DNA of 64,000 nucleotides from DASXUX01 sp036504595 (lineage in GTDB: Bacteria > Planctomycetota > SZUA-567 > H5-PLA8). Where the stretch lies: contig DASXUX010000050.1 of the NCBI GenBank assembly GCA_036504595.1, positions 1-64,000 of the forward strand, in the 5' to 3' direction. Positions 50,155-58,345 of the stretch are shown piece by piece. Under the pieces are notes generated by a model. The model made no database searches. It had not been told where the DNA came from and saw only the letters and a list, made by a program, of their open reading frames with translations. Position 1 is the first letter of the stretch. Every line of letters starts with the position of its first letter. Position numbers and translations under genes: made by a program.

Positions 50155-52012
50155 TTTTTCCAACGCCAGTCTTCATCAGTTCTTTGAGTTCATCCAAATG
50201 CTCCGCGTAAACGGCGCGCGGATCCTTGTCGTGCTTCTTGCTCAGCGACGCCGCCATCCCGACGATCTCGCCCATCAGGCCGCCGGTGCGCATGACCCTC
50301 GCACTGCCGAGCGCCTCGTGGGTGACGCTGACGTCGCGGCCAGCCATGAACAGGTTCGGCACACTGCGCGAGTACAGGCAGCGGTACGGAATCCAATACG
50401 GCCGCGGATACGCCGTGTGATAATCCTTCGAAATGAACGCATCGCCTTCAAAGCCTTTTACATAGCGTTTATCGGGCAGATGGAGATCCATGTCCCAGCT
50501 CGTCGGCACGCAGCCATCGAGATAAACCTTCGCGTTCATCAGGTCGTCCTTCGACAAAACCAGATCGCCGAGCAATCGCCGGGATTCGCGCGGGCCCATA
50601 ACGTAAGCGCACCAGTTCAGCTTGTGGTTGGGAAGCTTGCCGTCCACGTTCTTCAGCGCGTCCCACGCACCGTACATCGCGCGGAAATTCCAGTCGCGGG
50701 TGTACTCCGCCTTTTCGAACGGATCGTGATCGAAGCCGCTTTCCCAATACCAGCCGCCGAGTTCCCTTACATCAAGAGTCTTGCGGCCGGGAAATGGCGC
50801 AGCGCTCAAGTCCAGCGCCCACGGACAGCGCGGAAATGCGACGGGTTGGCCGGTGTCCGCGACGTTCCATAGGTTGCAGATACCCATGTGTCCTTTGGGC
50901 GTCATCTCAAAATCGGCACCAGCCAGAGCGCCGATGCAGGCGTCGCCCGTGCAATCGGCAAACCAGCGCGCGTTCAGCCGCAGACGCTTGCCGGTCGCGA
51001 CTTCTTGCGCGATCACGGCCTTAATGCGCTTGCCGTCCATCTCCACACGATTGGCCCGAGTGTCGAGCAGCAGCTTGATGTTCTTCTCGGCTTTCACGAC
51101 GGCTAGTTTCTTGTCGTCCTCGTAAATCTCAGCCGTGTTTGTCGGACCGTAGTGCGCGCGGCGTTTCTGGTCGAGTTCCTTCACCAGATCGCCGACGTGC
51201 GGAAACGGCGGCTTATTTGTCTCGCCGTTCAGCCACACGCGCACTTCGGAACTGTTGTTCCCGCCCAGAACGGGCCTGTCTTGGACAAGTGCGACGCTCA
51301 ATCCAAGCCGCGCCGCCGACACCGCCGCGCACGTGCCTGCAATCCCACCGCCTGCGACGACCAGATCGAACTTTCCGGCGTCCTCCGGCTGCTCTGGCAA
51401 GCCCAGCAGCTTGCGGCGAAACGCCGCCAGTTCTTCTCCGGCATTCGGAGGCGTCAGCGCCGCGTCGGTCGTGAAGAGAATCGCGTCGCAGCGGCCTTCG
51501 AAGCCGGTCAGGTCATGCAGTCCGAGAACAGCCTGCGCGCCGGCGATCTGGACTTTCCCGCCATCCTGCCAGTGCCAATCAGCGCCTTCCGTGCCGAACT
51601 CTTTCTCCAGCGCCTTCCCGTCAATGAGAACCTGAAATCGTCCTGGCGCGGCACTGCTGGCCAAGCCAGCAGTGGCACCGGGCGCTTTCCAGGGAGCGAC
51701 CCAATCGCGTGTGCGAACCCAGACGTGGTATTCGCCACCGGACGGAAACTTGACGCTGGATTGCGCGTCCTGAACGGGCTTGCCCAGCCCGTGGGCGAGC
51801 AGAAACGGCGAGCCCATCTGATCCATGAACTGCTGATCGATGACCCAGCCGCCTAGGTTTTCAAAGGCCTCTGCTTCGACCAGCACACTGGCGGCTTGCG
51901 CCGATACGCTCAGGATAAGACACCCGGCGAGGCATGCGAGAAATGAGTCGAAAAGTCTAGAAGTCGAGCGTCCTAGAAGTCCACGGCCTGTGACGACAAC
52001 ACTCAATTGCAT
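50147..52012 (-). CDS. Secreted FAD-dependent oxidoreductase with N-terminal beta domain
   Basis: A protein of about 621 residues. A hydrophobic signal (SFLACLAGCLILSVSAQA) precedes a carbohydrate-binding-like beta domain (ASVLVEAEAFENLGGWVID) to about residue 190. The FAD domain starts at FDLVVAGGGIAGTCAAVSAA (GGGIAG near 221-226) and has DRPVLGGNNSSEVRVW, RWFADCTGDACIGALAGAD, and the C-terminal NLFMAGRDVSVTHEALGSARVM. Such proteins recur in planctomycete-like polysaccharide loci; reactions are unproven. The start is uncertain because inverted octamer arrays cover it; I take ATG 52012. A palindrome inserted at 51652-51674 encodes ATAGLASSAAP. First gene of the minus-strand sugar cluster. Confidence 0.82.
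   Translation of the reverse strand: MQLSVVVTGRGLLGRSTSRLFDSFLACLAGCLILSVSAQAASVLVEAEAFENLGGWVIDQQFMDQMGSPFLLAHGLGKPVQDAQSSVKFPSGGEYHVWVRTRDWVAPWKAPGATAGLASSAAPGRFQVLIDGKALEKEFGTEGADWHWQDGGKVQIAGAQAVLGLHDLTGFEGRCDAILFTTDAALTPPNAGEELAAFRRKLLGLPEQPEDAGKFDLVVAGGGIAGTCAAVSAARLGLSVALVQDRPVLGGNNSSEVRVWLNGETNKPPFPHVGDLVKELDQKRRAHYGPTNTAEIYEDDKKLAVVKAEKNIKLLLDTRANRVEMDGKRIKAVIAQEVATGKRLRLNARWFADCTGDACIGALAGADFEMTPKGHMGICNLWNVADTGQPVAFPRCPWALDLSAAPFPGRKTLDVRELGGWYWESGFDHDPFEKAEYTRDWNFRAMYGAWDALKNVDGKLPNHKLNWCAYVMGPRESRRLLGDLVLSKDDLMNAKVYLDGCVPTSWDMDLHLPDKRYVKGFEGDAFISKDYHTAYPRPYWIPYRCLYSRSVPNLFMAGRDVSVTHEALGSARVMRTGGLMGEIVGMAASLSKKHDKDPRAVYAEHLDELKELMKTGVGKRQ
51652..51674. repeat. Palindrome in the coding sequence of the FAD oxidoreductase
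   Basis: CACTGCTGGC-CAA-GCCAGCAGTG, perfect 10-bp arms with a 3-nt loop. It encodes an Ala/Ser/Gly-rich loop in the N-terminal beta domain. Confidence 0.85.
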
Positions 52013-52064
52013 GTCACAAGCCACAGACTTCTTGACCCCTGGACTCTCGACTTCTCGACTCAGC
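51945..52064. repeat. Inverted pair of octamer arrays over the FAD oxidoreductase start
   Basis: 8-bp units GAGTCGAA, AAGTCTAG, AAGTCGAG, CGTCCTAG, AAGTCCAC (from 51945) face AGACTTCT, TGACCCCT, GGACTCTC, GACTTCTC, GACTCAGC. The inner 20-bp blocks 51975-51994 and 52013-52032 pair at 16 of 20 positions with an 18-nt loop containing the candidate start codon. The arrays also encode the RSTSRLFDS part of the signal sequence. Confidence 0.75.
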
Positions 52065-52236
52065 ATCAAGCGCGGCATCTCCCTGCTATTGAACCGGTAT
52101 GATTTGCGCCGCAGTCTAGCAGACTTTCTGGCGCGGGCAAGAGGGTTCTGGAGCCGCTCGCCCGCGCTGACAATGGACTATCGCTCGGCCGCCCGTTACA
52201 CTCGATATCCAGTTCTTGAACCTGAGGGAGGATACC

Positions 52237-53415
52237 ATGATCACTTCCGCTTATGCAGACCAGATTCGCTCCGCGTTTGAGTTCGCTCAAAAGCAGGTCA
52301 AGAGCTTGATCGGCAAACATCGCGACTACTATCCGATGTACACAAAAGCCGGCAAATGGAAACACGATGGCGAAAAGTGGACTCACTGGTGCGACGGTTT
52401 CCTCCCCGGACAAATGTGGATTTTCTTTCAGCAGACGCATGATCCCTTCTGGTCGGACAACGCCATCCGCTACTCCAAGCCGCTCGAATCGCGCCAGCAC
52501 GATCGCGACGTCCACGACCTCGGCTTCATCTTCTTCAGCACCTATCTGCGCTGGCTGAACGCGAGCGAAGAAATGTTGCGCAAGACCACGTCCCACACAA
52601 CGATGATCCGGGAGAACACGAAGCAACTCCAGGACGTCCTTATCCAGGCCGGCACCACGCTCAGTTTGCGTTTCAAAGAAAAAGGCCACTATCTGCGCAG
52701 CTTCGTCGCCGATGATTCGCTTTTCATCGACATCATGATGAACGTCGGCATCATTTTCTACGCCGCGCAGAAACAGAAAGAGCGCGGCAATCTGAAGGAA
52801 GCCACCGAGCTTCTGCGCATCGCCAACGCCCACTGCCGGACCTCCGCGCGCACGCTGGTTCGAGGCGATGGTTCCACCGCGCACGAAGCAATCTTCGATC
52901 TAGCGACCGGCGAATGCCTCAAGCAGACGACGCATCAAGGCTTCCGCGGCGATTCCTGCTGGTCGCGCGGCTTGACGTGGGCTCTCTACGGCTTCTGCAC
53001 GGCGTACCAGCTCACGCGCGACACGGCATACCTGGACGTCAGCGAAGCCTGCGCGCGCTTCTACATCGAACACACGCCGACGCACGGCGTGCCGCCCTGG
53101 GACTATGACGCGCAGCCCGCCGAGTCGCGCAAGCAGGAAGACAGTTCCGCCGCGGCCATCGCGGCTTCCGGCTTCTACAACCTCTCGCAGTGTTCGGCTT
53201 CGTTTGAAAAACGCCGTCTCTACCGAGACTACTTCCGACAGATCATGGGCACTCTTACAACGGACGCCTACCTGGGCCGTAACGAAGGCTGGGAAGGCAT
53301 CTTAAAGCACGGCGTCTACCACATTCACAAGAACATCGGCATCGACGAATCGGTCATGTGGGGCGAATACTTCTTCGTCGAAGCGCTGGCGAAGGCGCTG
53401 AGCGACATTGGGTGA
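52237..53415 (+). CDS. GH88-family unsaturated glucuronyl hydrolase
   Basis: A 392-residue (alpha/alpha)6 hydrolase that removes unsaturated uronate residues left by polysaccharide lyases, via vinyl-ether hydration. The start at 52237 has GAGGGAGG upstream. Family motifs: WTHWCDGFLPGQMWI, HDRDVHDLGFIF (conserved Asp), FVADDSLFIDIMMN (second conserved Asp), TTHQGFRGDSCWSRGLTWALYG and PPWDYDAQPAESRKQEDSSAAAIAASG (cut). No signal peptide is evident, so it acts in the cytoplasm on imported unsaturated oligosaccharides. It is divergent from the FAD-oxidoreductase/heparinase/ABC cluster, with a 224-bp shared control region. Confidence 0.94.
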   Translation: MITSAYADQIRSAFEFAQKQVKSLIGKHRDYYPMYTKAGKWKHDGEKWTHWCDGFLPGQMWIFFQQTHDPFWSDNAIRYSKPLESRQHDRDVHDLGFIFFSTYLRWLNASEEMLRKTTSHTTMIRENTKQLQDVLIQAGTTLSLRFKEKGHYLRSFVADDSLFIDIMMNVGIIFYAAQKQKERGNLKEATELLRIANAHCRTSARTLVRGDGSTAHEAIFDLATGECLKQTTHQGFRGDSCWSRGLTWALYGFCTAYQLTRDTAYLDVSEACARFYIEHTPTHGVPPWDYDAQPAESRKQEDSSAAAIAASGFYNLSQCSASFEKRRLYRDYFRQIMGTLTTDAYLGRNEGWEGILKHGVYHIHKNIGIDESVMWGEYFFVEALAKALSDIG

Positions 53416-53525
53416 AAGCCCAAACGGATACTGCGCGAACTGGTTCGGAGGCCGCCGTGAGAGAAAAACGCTGAGTTAATCAGTGTCAGCCACAGCGATC
53501 AAGGACTCTCTGTGGCTATTCGTTC

Positions 53526-53553
53526 AATCCAAAATCCAAAACCTAAAATCATC
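53526..53553. repeat. AATCCAA heptamer array at a stop codon
   Basis: AATCCAA, AATCCAA, AACCTAA, AATCATC. The stop codon of the second Gfo/Idh/MocA gene (53549-53551, complement) lies in the last unit. Confidence 0.8.
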
Positions 53554-54943
53554 CGTTCAGCACCCATCCCTCGCGGTACTTCTTCGCGACGAACTGCTCC
53601 GCCTCCGGGCAATTGGTGGCCTTCAGTGCCGCCGCGTCCCACGACAGCTTCGGCCCCTGACAAATCTCTTCTTCACGCGTCTGGTCCTTCTTGTCGCCAG
53701 TCTTTTCCGTGCGCTTTCCCGGCTTCCCCAGCCGGTAAGAAACGAGCGCCAGCAGATTGTGTTCGATCAACGCGCCGGAATAGTCGAAGTTGCACAGGGT
53801 CTTCTTGTCGCCCTTGCACGCCTCGATCCACTCCCGATGGTGCCCCTTCGACGGCGGGATCAAGTCCTCGGGCTTCGGGGATTTGTAGTGCGTCATGTCG
53901 CCGCGCGGCATCAGGATACGATAGTCGTAATCAGCCAGCAAATAGCCCTTGTCACCGCGGAAGATCATGCCTTTGAACATCTGATCGCTGTTGCGGTCGA
54001 AAATCTTCGCCGGCACGCTCGGTTTCTTGCCGCCGTCGTACCAAGTCACTTTCACCGGCCCGCGCCAGTCGTTGGCGGGATGTTCCCACTCGGTGATCAG
54101 CCACGTCGGACACGTGTCGGTGCTCAGCGGCGAACCCAGCGCCACGCAACTGGTCGGGAAGCGCAAATCCAGCGCCCAATAGGGCAGGTCCATCATATGA
54201 CTGCCCATGTCGCCGATCTGTCCGCTGCCGAAATCCCAAAAACGGTTCCACGCCAGGCACCCGCCGATGTAGCCGGGATTGTATGGATGCGACTGCGACG
54301 GCCCGCACCACAGGTCCCAGTTCAAATGCGGCGGCGGTTCGCCTTTCGCCTCCAGATAACTTCCGCCCGCCGGCGCGCGGCTGCACCACACATCTACTTC
54401 GATCGGCTTGCCGATCGCCCCGCCGCGGATCAATTCAACGACTCGCCGAAAGTTGTCGGTGGCATGGATCTGCGTCCCCATCTGCGTCGCGACTTTGTCT
54501 TTGATCTTCAAATAGGCTTCGCGGACCGTGCGTGCTTCCTGAACGGAGTTTGCCAGCGGCTTTTCGCAGTAAACGTGCTTGCCGCGGTTGAGCGCCCACG
54601 TGTTCACGAACGCATGCGTATGGTCGGTAGTGGCGCAGACGACTGCGTCGATATCTTTCTGATCAAGACACTTGCGCCAGTCGTTGTAGGTCTTCGCATT
54701 GGGGAAGCGCTTGGCCGCGGCGCCCAAGTGCTGCTCGTTCAGGTCACAGAGCGCAACGATGTTCTCGCCCGCGACCTCATTGAGATCGGCTCCGCCACGT
54801 CCAGCCACGCCAATCGCCGCAACGTTGAGCTTGTTGCTGGGCGCGTCCGCGCCATGCAGCAGCCCCGAACGCACAATCATCACACTGGCCGCCGCCAGCG
54901 CGCCGCTCTTGAGGAAATCACGACGATTCGATGGACGTGTCAT
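53549..54943 (-). CDS. Tat-exported Gfo/Idh/MocA-family oxidoreductase (second copy)
   Basis: A 464-residue protein. The start at 54943 follows GGAGGG. The Tat motif SNRRDFLKSG begins at residue 6, followed by a hydrophobic stretch. The Rossmann loop is GVAGRGGAD, the EKP motif is YCEKPLANS, and the family's DWRGPVKVTWYDGG C-terminal half follows. It is only distantly similar to the member at 5072-6373 and has the extra C-terminal tail (SWDAAALKATNCPEAEQFV) found in Tat-type planctomycete members. Convergent with the GH88 gene, from which a 133-bp spacer with a heptamer array separates it. Substrate unknown. Confidence 0.9.
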   Translation of the reverse strand: MTRPSNRRDFLKSGALAAASVMIVRSGLLHGADAPSNKLNVAAIGVAGRGGADLNEVAGENIVALCDLNEQHLGAAAKRFPNAKTYNDWRKCLDQKDIDAVVCATTDHTHAFVNTWALNRGKHVYCEKPLANSVQEARTVREAYLKIKDKVATQMGTQIHATDNFRRVVELIRGGAIGKPIEVDVWCSRAPAGGSYLEAKGEPPPHLNWDLWCGPSQSHPYNPGYIGGCLAWNRFWDFGSGQIGDMGSHMMDLPYWALDLRFPTSCVALGSPLSTDTCPTWLITEWEHPANDWRGPVKVTWYDGGKKPSVPAKIFDRNSDQMFKGMIFRGDKGYLLADYDYRILMPRGDMTHYKSPKPEDLIPPSKGHHREWIEACKGDKKTLCNFDYSGALIEHNLLALVSYRLGKPGKRTEKTGDKKDQTREEEICQGPKLSWDAAALKATNCPEAEQFVAKKYREGWVLNG

Positions 54944-55067
54944 CGCCAAACCCTCCGCTCCCAAAGATGAAGAACTGTTAATGGCGGTAGCTTCGCGCAA
55001 AGGGGCACTGTTCGCAACAAGAATCTCAGGCCATACGTGTGGTGTCACGGATCGGCGGCTGTTTGCC

Positions 55068-55112
55068 GGTCCGTGCCCGAGAAGACGCGCGCGTTCCAGC
55101 CGGGCACGGACC
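55068..55112. repeat. 12-bp-arm hairpin between two minus-strand genes
   Basis: GGTCCGTGCCCG (55068-55079) and CGGGCACGGACC (55101-55112) are perfect reverse complements with a 21-nt loop. It lies downstream of the histidine kinase stop and could act as a terminator, though no T-run follows; it also looks like another interspersed palindrome. Confidence 0.65.
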
Positions 55113-55146
55113 GACGCAAACGGCCGCGTCGGACCGTGGCACCCTC

Positions 55147-57489
55147 TTACTGTTGGATTAGCGGCATCGTCAGCACAAAACACGCGCCGTGAGCGGCGCC
55201 TCTATCCAGACGCAGTTCCCCGCCCATCGCGCGAGCCAGCCGCCGACTCAGCGCCAGCCCCAATCCCACGCCGGGCGCCGAATGCGCCGCATCTCGCGCC
55301 GACTTCGAAAACGGCTGGAACAAATGCGCGACATCTTTTTGCGAAAGGCCTGGCCCGCTGTCGCTCACGCGAACTTCGGCAAAACGATCCGCAGTCAGCA
55401 CATGAATGCTGATCTCGCCTGCATGGGTAGCGCCGGCCTCCGCGCCGGTGGGGCGGGCCTCCGTGCCCGCCTTGCCGTTCTTCTCTTCCCCCGCGCGGAA
55501 GGGTCCGGAGGAGTGATTCGCGTACTTGCACGCATTATCCACCAGGTTGAACAGAATCTGCTCCACCGCTGCCGGATCGGTACGCACGCTGGCTTGTGAC
55601 AGAAGCACATCAAGCTCCGGCACCACAAGCTTCATCTCCGCCTGTACCGCCCGATCCTGAAGCCGTTGGCTGACGCGCTGCAGCAACGCGCCAATCGCCA
55701 CCGCTTCCAGCCGGTTGCCCGTGCGTCCGCGCTCCAGACGTGCATACGCCAGCACGTTCTCAACGAGATGGCTCAGGCGCTCCGCCTCCACGCGCAACGT
55801 ATGCAAATACTGCTGCCGCTGCGTCTCCGTTGGGACCATTCCGCCCGCAAGCATTTCGGTATACAGCCGGAACGTCGTGAGCGGCGTGCGAAGTTCATGC
55901 GTCACCGCCGAAACAAACGCCCCGCGACGTTCGCTGAGCGCTAGCGCCCCGAGCAGCAGCGCCGCGATGGCAATCGCCGCCAGTACCACGCACACCCACG
56001 CGATGACCAGTGACAGACGCAACGGCGACCATTCGGCCGAAATCGCCGGCGTCACCACGCCCGGCTCCAACCGCACCGGCAGCGCCGCGAGCATGTACGC
56101 CTGCGTGTTGCCGGTTTCCAATCCGCTCTGCTCCGCCCCGCCCTCGCTCACGGAAACCAGCCGCGCTTGTGGGAGCAAGTCCGCGATTTCGCCGCGCAAC
56201 ATTTCGTCAATGCGCGGCCAGTCCAGCCAACAGCCCTGCACGTAAAGTTGCTCCCGGACCATGCAGCGCCGCGCGAGGATCAACGACTTGCCTATCCACA
56301 GCGGCCGCGTCACGCCTTCCGCCACGTGCGCCGGATCGACCGGCGCCTCGGACGTCTGCGGCAGCATCATTGCAATGTTGGGTTGCGGCGATGGCGGCTG
56401 CGGCGGCGCGACAGGCTTGTTTGGCGCCGGAACTTGCGGCGCTGGCTGTTGCGGCACATCCGTCTGCTTTACTGGCGCCTGCTGCTGCGAACGCGACTGC
56501 TGCTGAGACAGTCGCTCGCTCCCTTGTTGCGCCTCCTGCATTTTGGCAGCAGGCTCCTCCTGACGCCGCGGGCTGCTGGACTGCGGCGCTGCTTGCTGCC
56601 GCTGCTGGTCGCGCTGCGCCGCCCCGTTGTAGGCCTGCGGATCGTTGAGAACCTGCGGCAGATTCAGTTTGGCCTGCTGCTTTTCCTGGCTGGCCATGTC
56701 CTCGTAGCTCTTCTGGCGCTTGCCCCGCTCAACAACGTTCTTGCGGCTCTGAAAAACACTCGGCTGTTCAAGCTGCTGGCCTTGTCCTTTGCCGTCGGTG
56801 TTCCAATTGTCGTTGTTGTCGAGCACCTGTTCATTCGCGTTCGGCAAGAAGTTCGGGTTCGCCAACACGCTCGGCGACCCGTTCGGATTTGCCTGCCAAT
56901 TCGCGTTCTGCGCAAAACTCGAAAGCGGAACCCGCACCGGCTGTCCGGAAGCCAACTCCTCCTTGGGAAGAGCGCCAAGCAACTCGTCGCGACGCAAAAA
57001 CCCCGAAAGCTCCTTCAGACGTTTTGTCGCCGCTTGGATTTCCTCGGGCGACGGACACTGGTCCGCCAACCCCAGTGCCTGCAACGTGGCCGCCTCTCGC
57101 TGCGGAATCTGCGGCGACGTGAACGCGCCATTCGGATCGATCTGAAAATGCAGCAAAACGTACGGCGATGGCTGCTTGAGCAGCGGCGACGGCATCAGGA
57201 ACTCTCCGCCGCGATTGTTGCCGAACATGTTCCCGAACGCGCGTTCCAACGGATAGAAGGAGCGGTACACGAAGTACGGCCGCGCGTTTTCACCCGCGAT
57301 CACCGGCGAGAGCGCCGAATCCATTCGCCACAGCGCCAGCCGCACGTTCTCTTCGTGCTCCGCCATCCGCCGAGCTTGCTCTTCGGCGCGCTCGAGCCGC
57401 AGCACGGTCACGCTCAGCCACCCCATCACGCCCAGCGCGACAGCCAAGCACAACGCAAAAGCAGCCCACACATGCCACGTACGACTCAT
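55147..57489 (-). CDS. Sensor histidine kinase with long Gln/Pro-rich extracytoplasmic region
   Basis: A 780-residue kinase. Membrane helix 1 is at about 8-30. The extracytoplasmic region runs to about residue 520 and contains an Asn-rich stretch (NPNGSPSVLANPNFLPNANE) and a Gln/Pro-rich tract (about 270-400). Helix 2 is LVIAWVCVVLAAIAIAALLL. The H-box is AVTHELRTPLTTF, N-box NLVDNACKYANHS, G-boxes SDSGPGLS and GVGLGLALSRRL. Between the N-box and G1 box sits KAGTEARPTGAEAGATHAGE, encoded by palindromic repeats at 55425-55474. The start at 57489 is the first Met before helix 1. It pairs with the OmpR-type regulator just upstream. Confidence 0.88.
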   Translation of the reverse strand: MSRTWHVWAAFALCLAVALGVMGWLSVTVLRLERAEEQARRMAEHEENVRLALWRMDSALSPVIAGENARPYFVYRSFYPLERAFGNMFGNNRGGEFLMPSPLLKQPSPYVLLHFQIDPNGAFTSPQIPQREAATLQALGLADQCPSPEEIQAATKRLKELSGFLRRDELLGALPKEELASGQPVRVPLSSFAQNANWQANPNGSPSVLANPNFLPNANEQVLDNNDNWNTDGKGQGQQLEQPSVFQSRKNVVERGKRQKSYEDMASQEKQQAKLNLPQVLNDPQAYNGAAQRDQQRQQAAPQSSSPRRQEEPAAKMQEAQQGSERLSQQQSRSQQQAPVKQTDVPQQPAPQVPAPNKPVAPPQPPSPQPNIAMMLPQTSEAPVDPAHVAEGVTRPLWIGKSLILARRCMVREQLYVQGCWLDWPRIDEMLRGEIADLLPQARLVSVSEGGAEQSGLETGNTQAYMLAALPVRLEPGVVTPAISAEWSPLRLSLVIAWVCVVLAAIAIAALLLGALALSERRGAFVSAVTHELRTPLTTFRLYTEMLAGGMVPTETQRQQYLHTLRVEAERLSHLVENVLAYARLERGRTGNRLEAVAIGALLQRVSQRLQDRAVQAEMKLVVPELDVLLSQASVRTDPAAVEQILFNLVDNACKYANHSSGPFRAGEEKNGKAGTEARPTGAEAGATHAGEISIHVLTADRFAEVRVSDSGPGLSQKDVAHLFQPFSKSARDAAHSAPGVGLGLALSRRLARAMGGELRLDRGAAHGACFVLTMPLIQQ
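55425..55474. repeat. Two GTAGCGC-type palindromes inside the kinase ATPase domain
   Basis: A GGGTAGCGCCGGCCTCC block with arms GCCGG, then GGCGGGC-CTCCGT-GCCCGCC. Same family as 8960-9020. It adds about 17 residues between the N- and G1-boxes without breaking the frame. Confidence 0.85.
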
Positions 57490-57523
57490 ACCCGCCGCCT
57501 TCAGATGACCAATGACAGGATTT

Positions 57524-57558
57524 GGACCCCAGACTCCAGACTCTAGACTCCAGACTTC
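57524..57558. repeat. AGACTCC heptamer array at regulator/kinase junction
   Basis: GGACCCC, AGACTCC, AGACTCT, AGACTCC, AGACTTC in register. It encodes the last residues of the regulator, and its units supply the stop codon at 57543-57545 (complement). Confidence 0.9.
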
Positions 57559-58250
57559 TCCGTCCCAAACATGTACCCTTTCCCACGCACGGTCAGCAGC
57601 ACCTTGGGCTCGTTCGAATTGTCCCGCAGTTTCTCGCGCAGCCGAGCCACATGCATGTCGATCGTCCGCGTCTCCACCTTGCTCGGATCGATGCGCCACA
57701 CACGCAAGAGAATCTCGTCACGGGTGATGACGCGTCCCGGATTAGCCGCCAGATGGCGCAGCAGTTCCGTCTCGCGTTCAGACAGCTCCTCGCGCTTGCC
57801 ATCCGTGTAACGAATCTCCCGCCGTGCCAGATCGGCCGTTCCACACGGCAGCGTGACTTTCGCCACGTCCACCGGCCGCTCCGGGGAGCGCCGCAGCACT
57901 GCTTCGACTCGCGCCAGCAGTTCCTTCACGCTGAACGGCTTCACCACGTAATCGTCCGCGCCAAGCTTCAACCCCTGCACACGGTCGCTCTCGTCGCCTT
58001 TTGCCGTCAGGATGATCACCGGCGTCGCTGGCCGCACAGAACGGACTTCCCGCAGAATTTCCAGCCCGTCTCGCTCCGGGAGAATCAGATCGAGCAGCAG
58101 CAGGTCGTAATCCCCGCGCACCGCCATTTCGAGCCCGATATTGCCGCTCTTGGCCTCCTGCACCGCAAAGCCATGGAACTTCAGCGCGTCGCAGATCCCC
58201 TGCCGGATCGCCGAATCGTCCTCCACGACCAACACCTGCCGCTGCGTCAT
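57543..58250 (-). CDS. OmpR/PhoB-type response regulator
   Basis: A 235-residue two-domain regulator. The receiver has VVEDDS, phospho-acceptor LLDLILPERDG and VVKPF. The winged-helix domain has LSERETELLRHLAANPGRVITRDEIL and TIDMHVARLREKL...VRGKGYMFG. It lies 53 bp upstream of the histidine kinase gene on the same strand; together they form one two-component system. The last codons (EKSGV) and stop are made by the heptamer array. Targets are unknown; the DUF4139-like gene upstream is a candidate. The start at 58250 lacks a strong ribosome-binding site in the bases just upstream. Confidence 0.93.
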   Translation of the reverse strand: MTQRQVLVVEDDSAIRQGICDALKFHGFAVQEAKSGNIGLEMAVRGDYDLLLLDLILPERDGLEILREVRSVRPATPVIILTAKGDESDRVQGLKLGADDYVVKPFSVKELLARVEAVLRRSPERPVDVAKVTLPCGTADLARREIRYTDGKREELSERETELLRHLAANPGRVITRDEILLRVWRIDPSKVETRTIDMHVARLREKLRDNSNEPKVLLTVRGKGYMFGTEKSGV

Positions 58251-58294
58251 GACTATTGCCTCACCGCGTCCATCTGCCGTTGCCGTTCTTCCGT

Positions 58295-58343
58295 CGACTC
58301 CAGACTCGAGACTCCAGACTCTAGACTCCAGACTCTAGACTTT
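58295..58343. repeat. AGACTCC heptamer array, seven units
   Basis: CGACTCC, AGACTCG, AGACTCC, AGACTCT, AGACTCC, AGACTCT, AGACTTT in strict register. It ends 2 bp from the stop codon of the DUF4139-like gene. Confidence 0.93.
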
Positions 58344-58345
58344 CG

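Noticed and set aside
53483..54970. Long plus-strand open frame (495 codons) opposite the second Gfo/Idh/MocA gene
   Set aside because: It is antisense to a gene with clear family motifs. Its translation is Arg/Pro-rich with no domain, as expected of a GC-rich shadow frame.
56167..57546. 459-codon plus-strand frame opposite the histidine kinase
   Set aside because: It is antisense to a kinase with intact H-, N- and G-boxes. The Leu/Arg-rich translation comes from the complement of Gln-rich codons.
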